64,000 nucleotides of DNA. It comes from Okapia johnstoni (taxonomy: Eukaryota > Chordata > Mammalia > Artiodactyla > Giraffidae). The DNA lies in the NCBI GenBank assembly GCA_024291935.2, contig CM044313.1, positions 89,155,001 to 89,219,000 on the forward strand. Reading direction: 5' to 3'. A program made the translations under genes and the position numbers. The notes beneath the pieces were generated by a model. That model was not told the origin of the DNA. It ran no database searches and saw only the letters and a list, made by a program, of their open reading frames with translations. Positions 21,979 through 32,580 of this stretch are shown here, piece by piece (position 1 is the first letter of the stretch; the number at the start of each line of letters is the position of its first letter).

Positions 21979-22081
21979 GAATCTATATATGTTATTATTT
22001 CCCTAAAATATTTACTTTTTCTTACAATTAAAGGAAACTTAGAGAAGAGCTTCCATAATTAAGGGATCTTTATAAAATGTT
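21979..22081. other. AT-rich spacer
   Basis: Nothing recognised. Confidence 0.45.
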
Positions 22082-22281
22082 TATTGTTTAGTTGCTAAGA
22101 CATGTCCGACTCTGCAACCACATGGACTGCGGCATGCCAGGCTTCCCTGCCCTTCACTATCTCCTAGAGTTTGCTCAAATTCATGCCCATTGAGTCAGGG
22201 ATGCCATCCAACCATCTCATCCTCTGTCACCCACTTCTCCTTCTGCCTTACATCTTTCCTAGCATCAGGGTCTTTTCCAAT
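22082..22281 (-). mobile_element. BovB LINE 3' end, antisense, 200 bp
   Basis: TTGTTTAGTTGCTAAGACATG through GATGCCATCCAACCATCTC to AGGGTCTTTTCCAAT. Strongly 5'-truncated. Confidence 0.9.
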
Positions 22282-22957
22282 AAAATTGTTACTGTAAAGA
22301 AGTCTGAAACTATATGTGCCTTCAAGACAGGATATAACACAATAGACCAATTTTCATCTTCATCCTTAAATGGAAAGCTACTTTTGTTTTCAGGAAGGAA
22401 TTACTTAATCAGGTGTTTGTTATCACCTGGTTCCAGAAAATCAGCTCATTGAGGGTGAGAATGGGAAAACTTTACCATTGTTTCTCACAAACTCTAAAGA
22501 ATTAAAGGGGATTTAAAATACCCTAATGGGTTTTTTTTGAACCATAAGGGCATTTATAGAGAAATCAGGAGAAAAAAATGCACGAACCAGTTTGCCTGCC
22601 TGGAAACATACAGGAAAATTCAGTGTCACTATCTGAGTGTATAGTATTCTGTTCTGTGGCCTCATCTAATTGCATGAGAAAAATACCCAGTGCCCAGGGG
22701 TTTGCTGTTGCCATTTATGCTCTTGCTGGGCACTGTGTATGTAAGTGAAACCCTGATATAGTCCTTTTCTCAGAGCAAACTAGTATCTCCTGAACCTCAG
22801 TCATTTAATAGACCAAAATAGTCTTGATGCCAGTTTTTTAAAAACTGTTTTCTGCTTATAGTTTTCTTCCAAGTCTTCAATTTCAGCCTCTTCAACAACC
22901 TTGAGATTTCTGAAGATAATCACATTTACAGAGACGTTCTCCCTGCTTCTATAAAGT
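22282..22957. other. Single-copy DNA with one 10-bp stem
   Basis: CAGTGCCCAG (22688-22697) pairs with CTGGGCACTG (22726-22735) around a 28-base loop. Otherwise nothing recognised. Confidence 0.5.
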
Positions 22958-24332
22958 TGTTCATTGTTCACTCACTAAGTCATGTCCAACTCTTTGCGAC
23001 CTCATAAAGTGCAGCCCGCCAGGCTTCCCTGTCCTTCGCCGTCTCTCTGAGTTTGCTCTAACTCGTGTCCATTGAGTCAGTGATGCCATCCAACCATCTC
23101 GTCCTTTGTAGCTCTCTTCTCCTCCTGCCTCAGTCTTTCCCAACATCAGGATCTTGTCCAGTGAGTCGGTTCTTTGCATCAGGTGGTGGCCAAAATATTG
23201 GAGCTTGAGCTTCAACATCAGTCCTTCCAATGAATATTCAGGGTTGATTTCATTTAGGATTGACTGGTTTGATCGTCTTGCTGTCCAAGTGATTCTTAAG
23301 AGTCTTCTTCAACACCACAGTTCAAAAGCATAAATTCTTTGGCACTCAGCCTTTTTTATGGTCCAACTCTCACATCCATACATGACTACTGGAAAAAAAC
23401 ATAGCTTTGACTATATGGACCTTTGTTGGAAAATGAGGTTTCTGCTTTTTAATATACTGTCGAGGTTTGTCATAGCTTTTCTTCCAAGGAGAAAGTGTCT
23501 TTTAATTTTGTGACTGCAGTCACCCTCCTCAGTGATTTTGGAGTCCAGGAAAATAAAATCTGTCACTTTTTCCATTTTTCCCTCATCTATTTGCCATGAA
23601 ATGATGTGATCAGATGCCATGATCTTAGCTTTTTGAGTGTTGAGTTTTAAGCCAGCTTTTTCAGTCTCCTCTTTCACTTTCATGAACAGGCTCTTTAGTT
23701 TCTCTTCACTTTTTGCCATTAAAGTGGTATTATCTGTATATCTGAAGTTGTTGATATTTCTCCTGGCAGTCTTGATTCCAGCTTGTAAGTCATCCAGCCC
23801 AACATTTCACGTGATGTACTCTACATATAAGTTAAATAATCAGGGTGACAATATACAGCCTTGACGTACTCCTTTCCCAGTTTGGAACCAGTCCATTGTT
23901 CCATGTCCAGTCCTAACTGTTGCTTCTTGACCTGCATACATACAGGTTTCACAGGAGACAGATAAGGTGGTCTGGTATTCCCATCTCTTCATGAATTTTC
24001 CAGTTTGTTGTGATCCACACGGTGAAAGGTTTAGTAAAGTCAGTGAAGCAGAAGTAGATGTTTTTTTCTGGAATTCCTTTGCTTTTTCTATGATCCAGCA
24101 GATGTTGGCAATATGATCTCTGGTTTGTCTGCCTTTTCTAAATGCAGTTTGTACTTCTGGAAGTTCTCAATTCACTTACTGCTGCAGCCTACCTTGAAGG
24201 ATTTTGAGCATAATCTTACTAGCATGTGAAATGAGTGTAGTTGTGCAGTAGTTTGGACATTCTTTGGCATTGCCCTTCTTTGGGATTGGAATGAAAACTG
24301 ACCTTTTTCAGTCCTGTGGCCACTGCTGAGAG
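22958..24332 (-). mobile_element. BovB LINE, 1.37 kb, antisense
   Basis: Extends from TTGTTCACTCACTAAGTCATG (3' end) to GACCTTTTTCAGTCCTGTGG in the RT palm region. Carries the RT and C-terminal coding parts in broken frames. Confidence 0.93.
23411..24332 (-). pseudogene. BovB RT remnant, catalytic box YTDN
   Basis: On the minus strand the palm segment is followed by the catalytic box at 23729-23740 that reads YTDN, not YADD: one metal-binding aspartate is replaced by asparagine. Downstream it keeps KSLFMKVKEETEKAGLKLN and DGDCSHKIKRH-like sequence. Frameshifts occur throughout. Inactive. Confidence 0.85.
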
Positions 24333-25608
24333 TTGATTTGCTCACAGATGTGGCACACACATGAGAAACTTTGCACCAATTTCTAATGGCAGTATTTCTC
24401 CTTGTTTCTTGTCTTATGATACATGCCTTCAATCTCCTCATCTAGCTCTGAAAATTTTTGGTGTTACTTTGTATGAACTGAAATCTTTTAGACAGGCTAA
24501 GAACCTTTGGCTGTGAGGAATTTCTCTCAGCCAGCTAGCTTTTGATTGGATTCTTTCAGCTCCCTCACTGGGCCGCTAATTTTTGGTAAAACTTTGCCTA
24601 TGGTTTGTGCACATGCTAAAGATGCTCCACCTTCTTGGTCAGTTACTCGGTTTCTTATAAATCATCTCAATTAATTGTGAGCCTGTAAAGAGAATCCAAT
24701 AATTCTAGATCTGATTCAGTAATGTGTTTCCAAGGTTAGTAGCAAACTAGAGATCTTATTTTAGGTCTCTTGAGAGTCTTATCCATCACACCAATGCTTG
24801 TCTTCCATTGCAAATGTTTCTACCAGGTCTACTAATACCTTGGCTGTTGTGTCTTTTCAGCAGCCTCACCAGGGTCTGCCAGAGTGACTGCCCCAGCTTC
24901 TCTGCCAAACACTTAGTACCCAGCCAAAATCAGTTTAGGGGGACCCTCCATCCCCACGTTTTGCCTGTGAATACAAACACCTCTTCTTCCTCAGCCTCGA
25001 ACTTACCAATTGTAACTATTTTTCTAAATCATCTAACATAATCCAATTAGAAAAAAAATTACAAATTAATTATAAAAGAAAAATTGCAGAATGCCCTGAA
25101 TGATCAAAAGTTTAGGAGAGTGGCCTGGGCTAACTTGACAATTGAGTGACATTGCCGAGTCTTATAATCTTACATCTTTCACTCTAGTCAATGCCTCCAG
25201 GTTCAGGGAAGAGGTGTGGGCAACATAAGTGATGGCCCTTTCGAGTGAATAGGCATTTGCTCTTTCTCCATAATCTCTTTGCTGACATATTCTCTTTCAT
25301 AAACATTCTACTTATTCTCTAAACCAAACTTCAGATTAATAACTGATGTTTTAAAGAAAATCTACAACTGAGATTTGGAAGATTTCCATAACAAATAATA
25401 CATTTGTACTTTTATATACTGGATTGTTCCTTCTGTTATAGAATCATCTCTAGGAATTCATGAAGTAGGGAAGGAAAGTGATTTGTGAGAACCCATGGTT
25501 TCTTGAATTGATTCACATCAAATAGCACCCAAAGTTCACCACGATTTGTAATCTGTTGTATAGTCTTGTGAGTAGAATCAGAGGGACTGTGATGATGGTT
25601 GGGGTTAT
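24333..25608. other. Unassigned DNA, 1.3 kb
   Basis: The first 330 bases (GATTTGCTCACAGATGTGG to CAATTAATTGTGAG) have the moderately diverged feel of an old repeat, but I could not name it. An open frame at 24808-25041 has no recognisable domain. Confidence 0.45.
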
Positions 25609-25611
25609 TAT

Positions 25612-25646
<35 letters not shown>
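25609..25646. repeat. (TAG)n microsatellite
   Basis: About twelve TAG units in a row, directly at the tail side of the antisense CHR SINE. Poly-valine or poly-threonine peptides read from it are artefacts. Confidence 0.97.
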
Positions 25647-25760
25647 TTGCTGCACCATGCAGCTTGCACAATCTTAGGTCCCCACCTATGGATTGAACCC
25701 TGGTCCTCTGCAGTGAGAGTGCAGAGTTCTAACCACTGGCCCACCAGGAAATTCCCTGGA
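25647..25760 (-). mobile_element. CHR-type SINE fragment, antisense
   Basis: TGCTGCACCATGCAGCTTGC, GATTGAACCCTGGTCC, AGAGTTCTAACCACTGGCCC and AGGAAATTCCCTGG are the tRNA-Glu-related head of a CHR SINE read backwards. The body is short and the tail position is taken by (TAG)n. Confidence 0.75.
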
Positions 25761-25948
25761 ATTTTAAAAATGAATGCAATACAAAGAAGAGAGAAAGAAC
25801 CTACGTTTGACTGAGATGGTGATTTATCCCCTGTTTTGTTTTAACCTTCTCAGGTAACTTGAATTTGTAGTGCAACATTCATCCTGTGAACTTTAGAGAA
25901 GACAATTTTGCTAGAACCAGAAGAATCTCATCTCAGACTTTTTTTTTA
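25761..25948. other. Single-copy spacer
   Basis: Nothing recognised. Confidence 0.45.
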
Positions 25949-26140
25949 TTCCTTGTGTGCTCAGTCGCTCATTCATGCCCAACTCTTTGCAACCCTTTTG
26001 ACTGTAGTTTGCCAGGCCCCTCTGTCTGTGGGATTCTTCAGGCAAGGATACTGGAGTGGGTTGGCATGCTCTTCTCCAGGGGAGCTTCCTGACCCAAGGA
26101 TCAAACCTGAGTCTGCTGCATTGCAGGCAAATTCTTTATA
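25949..26140 (-). mobile_element. Bov-tA SINE, antisense, head missing
   Basis: TTGTGTGCTCAGTCGCTCATTC to CTGCATTGCAGGCAAATTC. It stops after the B-box area (GGATCAAACC, 26098-26107), so the outermost tRNA-like head is lost. Confidence 0.92.
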
Positions 26141-26575
26141 CAATAGTAAAATTGAAAAGAATTTGAGGAAAAAATTAACCTTTAGGTAGTTAGTAGCTAC
26201 AAAAAAGCCTCCATGCCTATTTCCTTAGTTTTGAATGAAATTTGGCTTGTTTTGTTCTTTAATCTGACTGTCATTTGGGCTCAAAGAAAGGATAAGCTTC
26301 TGCAAATAAAGTCAGGTCAGAGAAAGGAGAAAAGTAAATGTGGTGTTAATGCATATGTGTGATTAACTTACAGTAGTGAAGGTTAATTAATATTCAGGGA
26401 ATCAAAAGCTAAAGGGAAGCAAGATTTTGTCAAGAAATATATAGCAAAAATGTGTGACATCCACAGAGCCTCAAAAGATAGCATCCTGGGAATTACCCTC
26501 AGCAACAGAGTAGAGCTAAAGAAAGCTTCATTGTTTCACTAAATACGCATTTAGTAAAGAGCATATTGTTTAAGT
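26141..26575. other. Single-copy DNA
   Basis: No recognised feature in these 430 bases. Confidence 0.5.
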
Positions 26576-26725
26576 CAGGGTTTTTCAACCTTGGTGTCAT
26601 TGACATTTTGGGTCAAATTATTATTATTTTTTTTGTAGGGGTGGCTGTGTGCATTGTAGGATTTTTAATCACATCACTGGCCTCTACCTGCCAGATACCA
26701 ATATTCCTCTCCCCTACCTCTCTAT
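26576..26725 (-). mobile_element. MER20 (hAT-Charlie) left part
   Basis: CAGGGTTTTTCAACCTTGGTG, CATTGACATTTTGGG, GTGCATTGTAGGATTTTTAA and TGGCCTCTACCTGCCAGATACC follow the antisense MER20 consensus. The element is cut by the SINE at 26726. Confidence 0.85.
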
Positions 26726-26932
26726 GGGCTTCCCTGGTGGCTCAGATGGTAAAGAATCCACCTGCAATGCAAGAGACCCAGGTTTAATCCCTGAATTGGG
26801 GAGATCACCTGGAGGAGGAAATGGCAACCGACTTTAGTATTCTTGCCTGGAGAATTCCATGGACAGAGGAGCCTGACAGGCTATGGTCCATGGGATGGCA
26901 AAGAGTCGGACATGACTAAACAACACACACAT
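26726..26932 (+). mobile_element. Bov-tA SINE inside MER20
   Basis: GGGCTTCCCTGGTGGCTCAG head, GGTAAAGAATCCACCTGC, B-box relative GGTTTAATCC (26781-26790), then GCAAAGAGTCGGACATGAC and an ACACACAC tail. Close to consensus, hence fairly young. Confidence 0.97.
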
Positions 26933-27029
26933 ACCATCCCCCTATGGTAGAAAAAAGAGAAAAAAAAAGACATTAGACATTGCCAAATGTCGTTTTGGAG
27001 GTTAAATCTCCCTTGGATAAGAACCAGTG
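26933..27029 (-). mobile_element. MER20 right part
   Basis: After the SINE tail: GACATTGCCAAATGTC, GGAGGTTAAATCTCCC and the terminal GATAAGAACCAGTG, matching the inverted end of MER20. Confidence 0.82.
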
Positions 27030-27159
27030 GTAAAAATAATATTTATTATTTTTTAATTGGGCTTAACAATGGTTAGCCTTGAGTTTCTGTAGGTATGAAG
27101 CACAATTGACCAAACTTTTACTTGACAGCACAATTGACCAAACTTTCAAACTTTTAAAG
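27030..27159. repeat. Spacer with a 28-bp tandem duplication
   Basis: GCACAATTGACCAAACTTT occurs at 27100-27118 and again at 27128-27146, a 28-base period. Otherwise AT-rich. Confidence 0.8.
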
Positions 27160-27770
27160 TTTTATGGAAATATGCATACAGAAGAGAATATATAGCCATA
27201 ATATACAGTTCTGATGAACTGTAACACACTGAACACATCCAGAAAGCTGGCAACAAAATCAAGGAATAGACATGACCCACATCAAGGAGTCCACCTTGGG
27301 CCCCTTTCCACACTCTACCTTACAGAGGCCATCCCTCTCCTGCCTTCTAACAGCCCAGGTTGATTTCTCCTGCCATGGCACTTTGTATGAATGAAGTCAC
27401 ACAGTGTGTAGCCTTTTACATCTGGGTTTTTTCGCTTAATATTGTTATTATGTGATTCATCCATATTGTTTCATATGGTTGGAGATTATTTTCATTAAAA
27501 TTTGTATCACATTATGAAAATAAAATTTGAATTGTCTATGCACTATAACAAGGCATTTGAGTAGTTTTATTTTCTTTAACTATTAAAAATAAAGATGCTG
27601 TGGATAGTATTTTACAGTGTATTCGCATGTGTGTGTGCATGTGTATGTGTATATGTGTGTATCTGTACACCTGCGTGAAAAATATGTTTATATATATATA
27701 TATACCTATTTTTGGTGCAGTGTATGCCCAGGAATAGGACTGCTGGGGTTGGGGGTGGAGGTTGGGACCA
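27160..27770 (-). mobile_element. L1M remnant, antisense, 3' part
   Basis: Landmarks of an antisense old L1: TGAATGAAGTCACACAGTG, TTTCGCTTAATATTG, AAGATGCTGTGGATAG and GTGTATGCCCAGGAATAGG, GACTGCTGGGG. A GT-rich and TA-rich microsatellite (27627-27705) has grown inside it. Confidence 0.65.
27627..27705. repeat. (TG)n/(TA)n-like microsatellite
   Basis: GTGTGTGTGCATGTGTATGTG-type run followed by TATATATATATATA at 27691-27704. Interrupted, so probably not highly mutable. Confidence 0.85.
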
Positions 27771-27839
27771 GCAATCTGTTTTTCTGTATCTTTATCTATA
27801 TCTAATATACCCAATACCATATATTAAAAGACCATCCTT

Positions 27840-28440
27840 TCCCCACTGTAATTGAAATGTGTTTTTGTTATAAATCAGATAACCATGCATATATTGGTCT
27901 ACTTGTGAATTTTAATTCCGTTCCATTACCCAGTTTGATGGTTGATATTTTAGTGCTTGTGCTTTGTTTTTCTTGAAGACTGCTTTGTCTATTTTTTCCC
28001 TTTGAAGTTACCAAAGGAGTTATAGAGTCAGCTTGTTATGTTGTGAAAGCTAAGTCATTTAATGTTGGCCTTTGTTTTTTTCCAATGTAAGCATTTATAG
28101 CTATAAATTTCTCTATAAGCACTCCTTTAGTTTTAGTTCATAAATTTTTATATAAATATCTTCACTATCACTGACTTCAAAAATATTTTCTAATTACAAT
28201 TTTAATCTTTCAGCCAGTGGTTTATTTTAAAATGTGTATTTTTGAAAATAGGCATTGTGCTAGCAACCCTGTAAAATTAGCTTATAGATTCTGACATTTG
28301 TGTTTAGATTCTTCTGGATTACACGATCATATAGTCTGTGAATAGTGACAGTTATTCTCTTCCAGTTCTTACGTCTTTCTTGTCTTTCTTTTTTGTTTTT
28401 TTGCTTATTACAATGGCAAAGGCCTTGACTCATTAAGCAG
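27840..28440 (-). mobile_element. L1M ORF2 remnant, antisense
   Basis: TATTGGTCTACTTGTGAATTTT, TCTTGAAGACTGCTTTG, AGCATTTATAGCTATAAATTT and ATCATATAGTCTGTGAATAG are recognised pieces of antisense L1 ORF2. It probably belongs to the same copy as 27160-27770. No frame survives. Confidence 0.6.
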
Positions 28441-28870
28441 CACTAGCAACCGATCATCTCAATCCTTTCAGGTATGAAGTTGGGTTAGAATGGGTTTCAT
28501 CCTTAGTAAAAATCTGGTACTGAATGGAAAATTGGGTCTGTTTGCCCACACAGAGAAATCCAGTCTACTGACATCGGGGTGTGGTGAAGGAAAGTGCAGT
28601 GTTTGCCGTAAGGCACCAGACAAGCTGTCCGGGACAGCTAATGCTCAAAAAGTTCAAACTTCCTGGTAGGTTTCAGAAGAGCATTTTTAAAGGAAAGGCA
28701 AAGGAGGGTAGTCCTGGGGTATGTGATCCACTCATGCATAATTCTCTAATTGGTTGGTGGTAAGGTGAAGTGAAAAAGACAGTAAGTTGTTGCAAATATT
28801 TCCTGGTTCCCTCCAGAGTCTGGAGGGAAGTGTTAATTTCTTCCCTTCGGTGGGGGTTTTACCAGACGAA
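28441..28870 (+). mobile_element. Candidate ERV LTR fragment
   Basis: GGTGAAGGAAAGTGCAGTG, GGCACCAGACAAGCTGTCC and ATTCTCTAATTGGTTGGTGG have the look of an LTR U3 region I have seen in bovine DNA, but I cannot name the family and see no poly(A) part. Low certainty. Confidence 0.35.
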
Positions 28871-28901
28871 TTCTTTACCACCTGAGCCACAAGGGAAGCC
28901 C
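28871..28901 (-). mobile_element. Bov-tA head fragment, antisense
   Basis: TTCTTTACCACCTGAGCCAC and AAGGGAAGCCC are the first 30 bases of a Bov-tA read backwards. The rest of the SINE is missing. Confidence 0.75.
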
Positions 28902-29268
28902 AACATTTGTAAAACAACTTAGTAAATGTGCATCACATACTGTTATCTAAATACTTCAGAGAGGAGCAAAAGCAGAGGATATGGGGAGCGATCTGTTCCC
29001 AGCTGATGCTGCTCAGTTACACATCCAGCTGCTCTGGTTTGCTCTGCCCTCTCCAGGATGTCCCTCTCCTGGTCTTTAGACTGTGAGTAAAAGGCATCCT
29101 TCAGCTGGAGTGGAGGGAGATCCAACTCTGCCCTTTGGTCTTCCCAAGACAGTACTCCACTTCCTATCACATGCCAATTTAAATCCAAATATCTGACAAG
29201 TTAAGGCCAGAGGCAGATGGCCATCCTCCCCACCCCACCCCCAGGGTAAAGCAATTGGAAATCATTCT
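28902..29268. other. Unassigned GC-richer DNA
   Basis: About 360 bases with more G/C than the surroundings. An open frame on the minus strand (28943-29188) has no recognisable domain. Confidence 0.4.
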
Positions 29269-29900
29269 CTATTGACAGAAACACCAAGACAAGAATAGCA
29301 GGGCAATTAAGGCAATTAAAGCAAGGAAGATGGGCCCTGCCCAAACCACATAGTTCTTGTTCTCAAAGTCAGGAGATGTCCTTGACCACAAGTGCACAGA
29401 AAGCCCCTCTGGAGGCCAAAGGGGAGTTATGTCAAGGGATATTCTACCCAGACACCTTTTTGGTAAAATCTCTTGGCTGAGAGATGTGTGCACACACATG
29501 GGAGGATCCTGAGATATATCAAATAAACTATAAACCAGGCAAGTCAAAATGATTGTCCAAAGGAAACCGGGAAGAAATGTCCCATAAAAGTAACTCAAAT
29601 CACTACAAGGAAATGACTCAGGAACTCTTTCCCTGAGTCTGCCTTTGTGTCTATTCATACTTACTGTACCCTTCTTCCTCTTAATAAATACTTGTTTCAT
29701 TACATTCTGTCTTTGTGGGAATCCTTTTCTGCAAAGCCGAAAGCCAGGGCCCTTGTCACTGACCACTGGTCTAGTGTCTAGAATCTGGTGCTTTTACCAC
29801 TGTGACCCAACCCAGTCTTTGGATGGGAATCCAAGCCCCGCTCCAAGCCATTGCAGGCCAAGGCCACTGGAGATCAAGGGACCCAGCAATGAGCTTGCAG
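29269..29900 (+). mobile_element. Candidate ERV LTR, sense
   Basis: CCTGAGTCTGCCTTTGTG, TACTGTACCCTTCTTCC and CTTAATAAATACTTG (29680-29694) give a polyadenylation signal, followed by a TCTTTGTGGGAATCC R-U5-like part. The 5' limit is unknown. A 165-codon open frame on the opposite strand has hydrophobic runs but lies antisense to the LTR, so I do not call it a gene. Confidence 0.45.
29765..29832 (+). other. tRNA-Glu-like decayed segment
   Basis: CTGGTCTAGTGTCTAGAATC and TGGTGCTTTTACCACTGTGACC resemble the D-arm to anticodon part of tRNA-Glu (TGGTCTAGTGGTTAGGATTC...). The T-loop B box is destroyed. It lies at the end of the LTR-like block. Confidence 0.5.
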
Positions 29901-30034
29901 TAGGCACCACTCCTTAGAAAGTCTTTTGTTTTCCAGACGCCTAATGATTGTGGGAAATTTTGTTCCTCCCCTTTGAAGCACTGGCTACTCTTCACCATCC
30001 TCTGAGCTCTAGAACTTGGGATATTACCATTGGT

Positions 30035-30188
30035 AATCCTGACTGTGAAGAAGGAAATGGCAACCCACTCCAGTATTCTTGCCTGGAAAATCCCATGGAC
30101 AGAGGTGCCTGGCGGGCTACAGTTCGTGGGGTCGCAAACAGTCGGACACGACTGAAGCGACTAAACCACCACCACCAATCCTGACTGT
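30035..30188 (+). mobile_element. Bov-A SINE monomer with perfect 12-bp TSD
   Basis: Body 30047-30176 starts GAAGAAGGAAATGGCAACCC without a tRNA-like head, and ends GACACGACTGAAGCGAC plus a (ACC)n tail. AATCCTGACTGT flanks it exactly at 30035-30046 and 30177-30188. Confidence 0.97.
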
Positions 30189-30720
30189 TGATATGAAAGC
30201 CCTCCAGCTTTCTGTTTTATTCCAGCCCTGCTGAAAACTTACAGATTTATTGGTTTCTCTATCCCCTGGCAGTGGACCTCTTCCTTGGTTCAGCCTTATC
30301 TTTTAAAGGAAACCTATATGGTTCAAAATAGCCTGGAGTTAAAACTCCCCTCCAAGTACTCCCCACCATTCTATACAGAATAAAGAACTTTCTCCCCTGA
30401 AGAAAGGAATGGACATTATGATTGATTACATTCAGCTCCCGGCCGATCCCAGTCTCTGGCCGGTCTCAGGAATTCCTTACTCCAGTTGTTGAAATTAACT
30501 TATCAAAAATAATCATGAGGAAAACCAGACCTCCTCAAAACGATGCATCTCCGCATATGTATGTTTTCTATATATACCTACTCTCTTCTTGACTTAGTGC
30601 AGCAGCCCACTAATTTGACTGCTGCCCCTTCTCACCTCATTAAAGGTGATCTGTTCTGTAAATGCCAGTCTTGTTCTTTTTCTGAACCTCACCTTCTCTA
30701 ACTCCCTTACTTGACATATT
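30189..30720 (+). mobile_element. Candidate second ERV LTR, sense
   Basis: A TATATATACCTAC TATA-like box (about 30573) leads to CTTAGTGCAGCAGCCCAC and CATTAAAGGTGATCTG, a possible weak poly(A) signal, and a T/C-rich end. The layout suggests a class I LTR. It could be one unit with the preceding block. Family unknown. Confidence 0.35.
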
Positions 30721-30974
30721 TAGCTTCTGCCCCAATTTGATCAGTGTCCCCAGTTTGAGAAAAATCAACTAGTGACAATCGGGTATATCCAGAAAAGATT
30801 TTGTTGTTATAATTCAGCTAGTCCTCATTACTTCCAAAGAGCTCTGTTATGTCTCCAAACTTCTTGCTTGTAGAGTGTATCCCATTTTCCCCCTAGTTCT
30901 TAAAAATAAAGCATCAGCTTTCACTACGTACTGTATCCTACTTAGTAGCAGAAATCTCCCAATATTTCTAAGCA

Positions 30975-31455
30975 TTTTTCTTATTAAAGTAAAAGTCATA
31001 TAAAATAAAATTAACCATTTTACAGGATCTGGTTCTTTGGTGGCATTTGGTATTTTCAGAATGTTGAACAACAACCACCTCTATCAAGTTCCAAAATAGA
31101 TTTATTACCCCAAAAGAAAATCCCCTACTCCTTAAATCAGTTCTACTTTTGTCCTCCACACTGCCCCAGGTAACTACCAATCTACTGTTTGTCTTTATGG
31201 ATTTACTCATTCTTTGTATTTGATTTAAGTAGGATCATGTAATGAGTGTCCCTCTGTGCCTGACCTCACTCAGCACAAAGTTTATTCATACTGTAACAAG
31301 TATTAGAACTTCATTCCTTTTGGATGCCGAGTCCCATTGTATGTGTATGTCACATTTTGTTTAGCCATTCTTCTGATAATGGACCTTTTGTGTGTTACCA
31401 CATTTTGGCTAATGTTAATTGTGCTCATACATTTGTGTATGAGTATTTGCAGGCT
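30975..31455 (-). mobile_element. L1M 3' region, antisense
   Basis: AATAAAATTAACCATTTTACAG, GTTGAACAACAACCACC, TTTATGGATTTACTCATTC and ATTCTTCTGATAATGGACC are the antisense order of an L1M 3' UTR into ORF2. Confidence 0.7.
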
Positions 31456-31639
31456 TCTTTTCAATTCTTTTGTGTTCATAGCTAGGATTGGAGTGACTGA
31501 GTCATATTAAAATATTTGTTCAACTTTATGTGGAGTTCACGGCTTTTGTTTGACATTTTGGAGGAGATAGTTGATTTCAAGACTTTTTCCAGTGAATTTA
31601 TTGTTTATGCTTAGTCAGGGAAATTTTCTGTTCATTTCT
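31456..31639. other. AT-rich DNA
   Basis: May continue the antisense L1M; no landmarks that I trust. Confidence 0.35.
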
Positions 31640-32580
31640 AATGTTAATGGGCCATACATTTTTTGTTTCTTCATATATTTTATTTGTAATTTGTTGTTGA
31701 AAAGTATACATTTAGATATTAGAGTGTGCTAACTCTAGAAATAAGATTCTTCCCCTCTTCAGGGTTTTGTTTCAATTTGATTTTTCTCTTGTTTGCTTGC
31801 TCTGGGATGTAGCTGTTTGATTATTTAGTAATGTTCTTTAACTAGTTTTAAAGGCTGTATGGTTGTCAGATATGCTCTCTGAAGTCTTTTCCTTTAGATG
31901 ATGATCAACTAGTGTTTGGATAGAGATTTTCTTGACTGGCTGGAACAAACAATAAAAATGAATAAATATAAGCTCTTAGTCTTTGCAGTTTGGCTCTGTT
32001 TGGGGCACTTTTTCAATGCTTAAGCAGGGTATTTACAAATCTGCCTCTTCCTGCTGGTATCAGGTTAAGGAAAAACAAAATGAGGGTCTTCTTTTTCTGT
32101 TCTCAGTATTTTGTTGCAGTTTGTTTTTGTTTGCTATTTTGTTTTATGGTTTGAACAGTCATCCTGTTCTGGGCTGTGTAAGGCCTTCTAGGTTCTGAGT
32201 CAATGGGGTACTATATAATGCCCTTAATTCTCTGAACAATCTCTCTTCCCAGGTTTTCTTCACAAGCTTTCAGCATATTTATTGTTTGCTTCACTTGTAA
32301 TCTTTGCCCCAGGCAGCAGCAAGTTATTTTGGCCTTTCACTGTTTTTGAAGTATGCCCTATGCACAGCTGCTTTTCTACCTTGAGGGACTTCCACAGCAG
32401 GGAAAACAAATGCAGGCTCCTTGCCTCGGTCCTCCAGGGAGTGCTCAGACTGGTCAGAACAGACAGATTCAGTTCTTCAAGGCAAGGTCTGCTCTGCTCC
32501 CTCCAGAACCAGAGGCCAGTGTCCCGCATAGGGAAACACAGGCTGTTGACCTGAGCATTTTCTGATCTGCTAGTTGCTTT
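31640..32580 (-). mobile_element. Possible ancient L1/HAL1-like remnant
   Basis: TTGTTGAAAAGTATACATTT, CTCTTCAGGGTTTTG and CAAGGCAAGGTCTGCTCTGC with CTCCCTCCAGAACCAGAGGCC ring with an old mammalian interspersed repeat that I cannot name safely. Open frames on both strands at 32260-32661 are best seen as part of this repeat. Confidence 0.3.

Noticed and set aside
29269..29766. 165-codon minus-strand frame with hydrophobic segments, looking at first like an envelope or membrane protein
   Set aside because: It is antisense to an LTR-like block with its own poly(A) signal and shows no recognisable retroviral env features; likely chance.
29765..29832. A tRNA-Glu gene
   Set aside because: The T-arm and B box are lost and the stem cannot close, so it is at most a decayed tRNA-like remnant.
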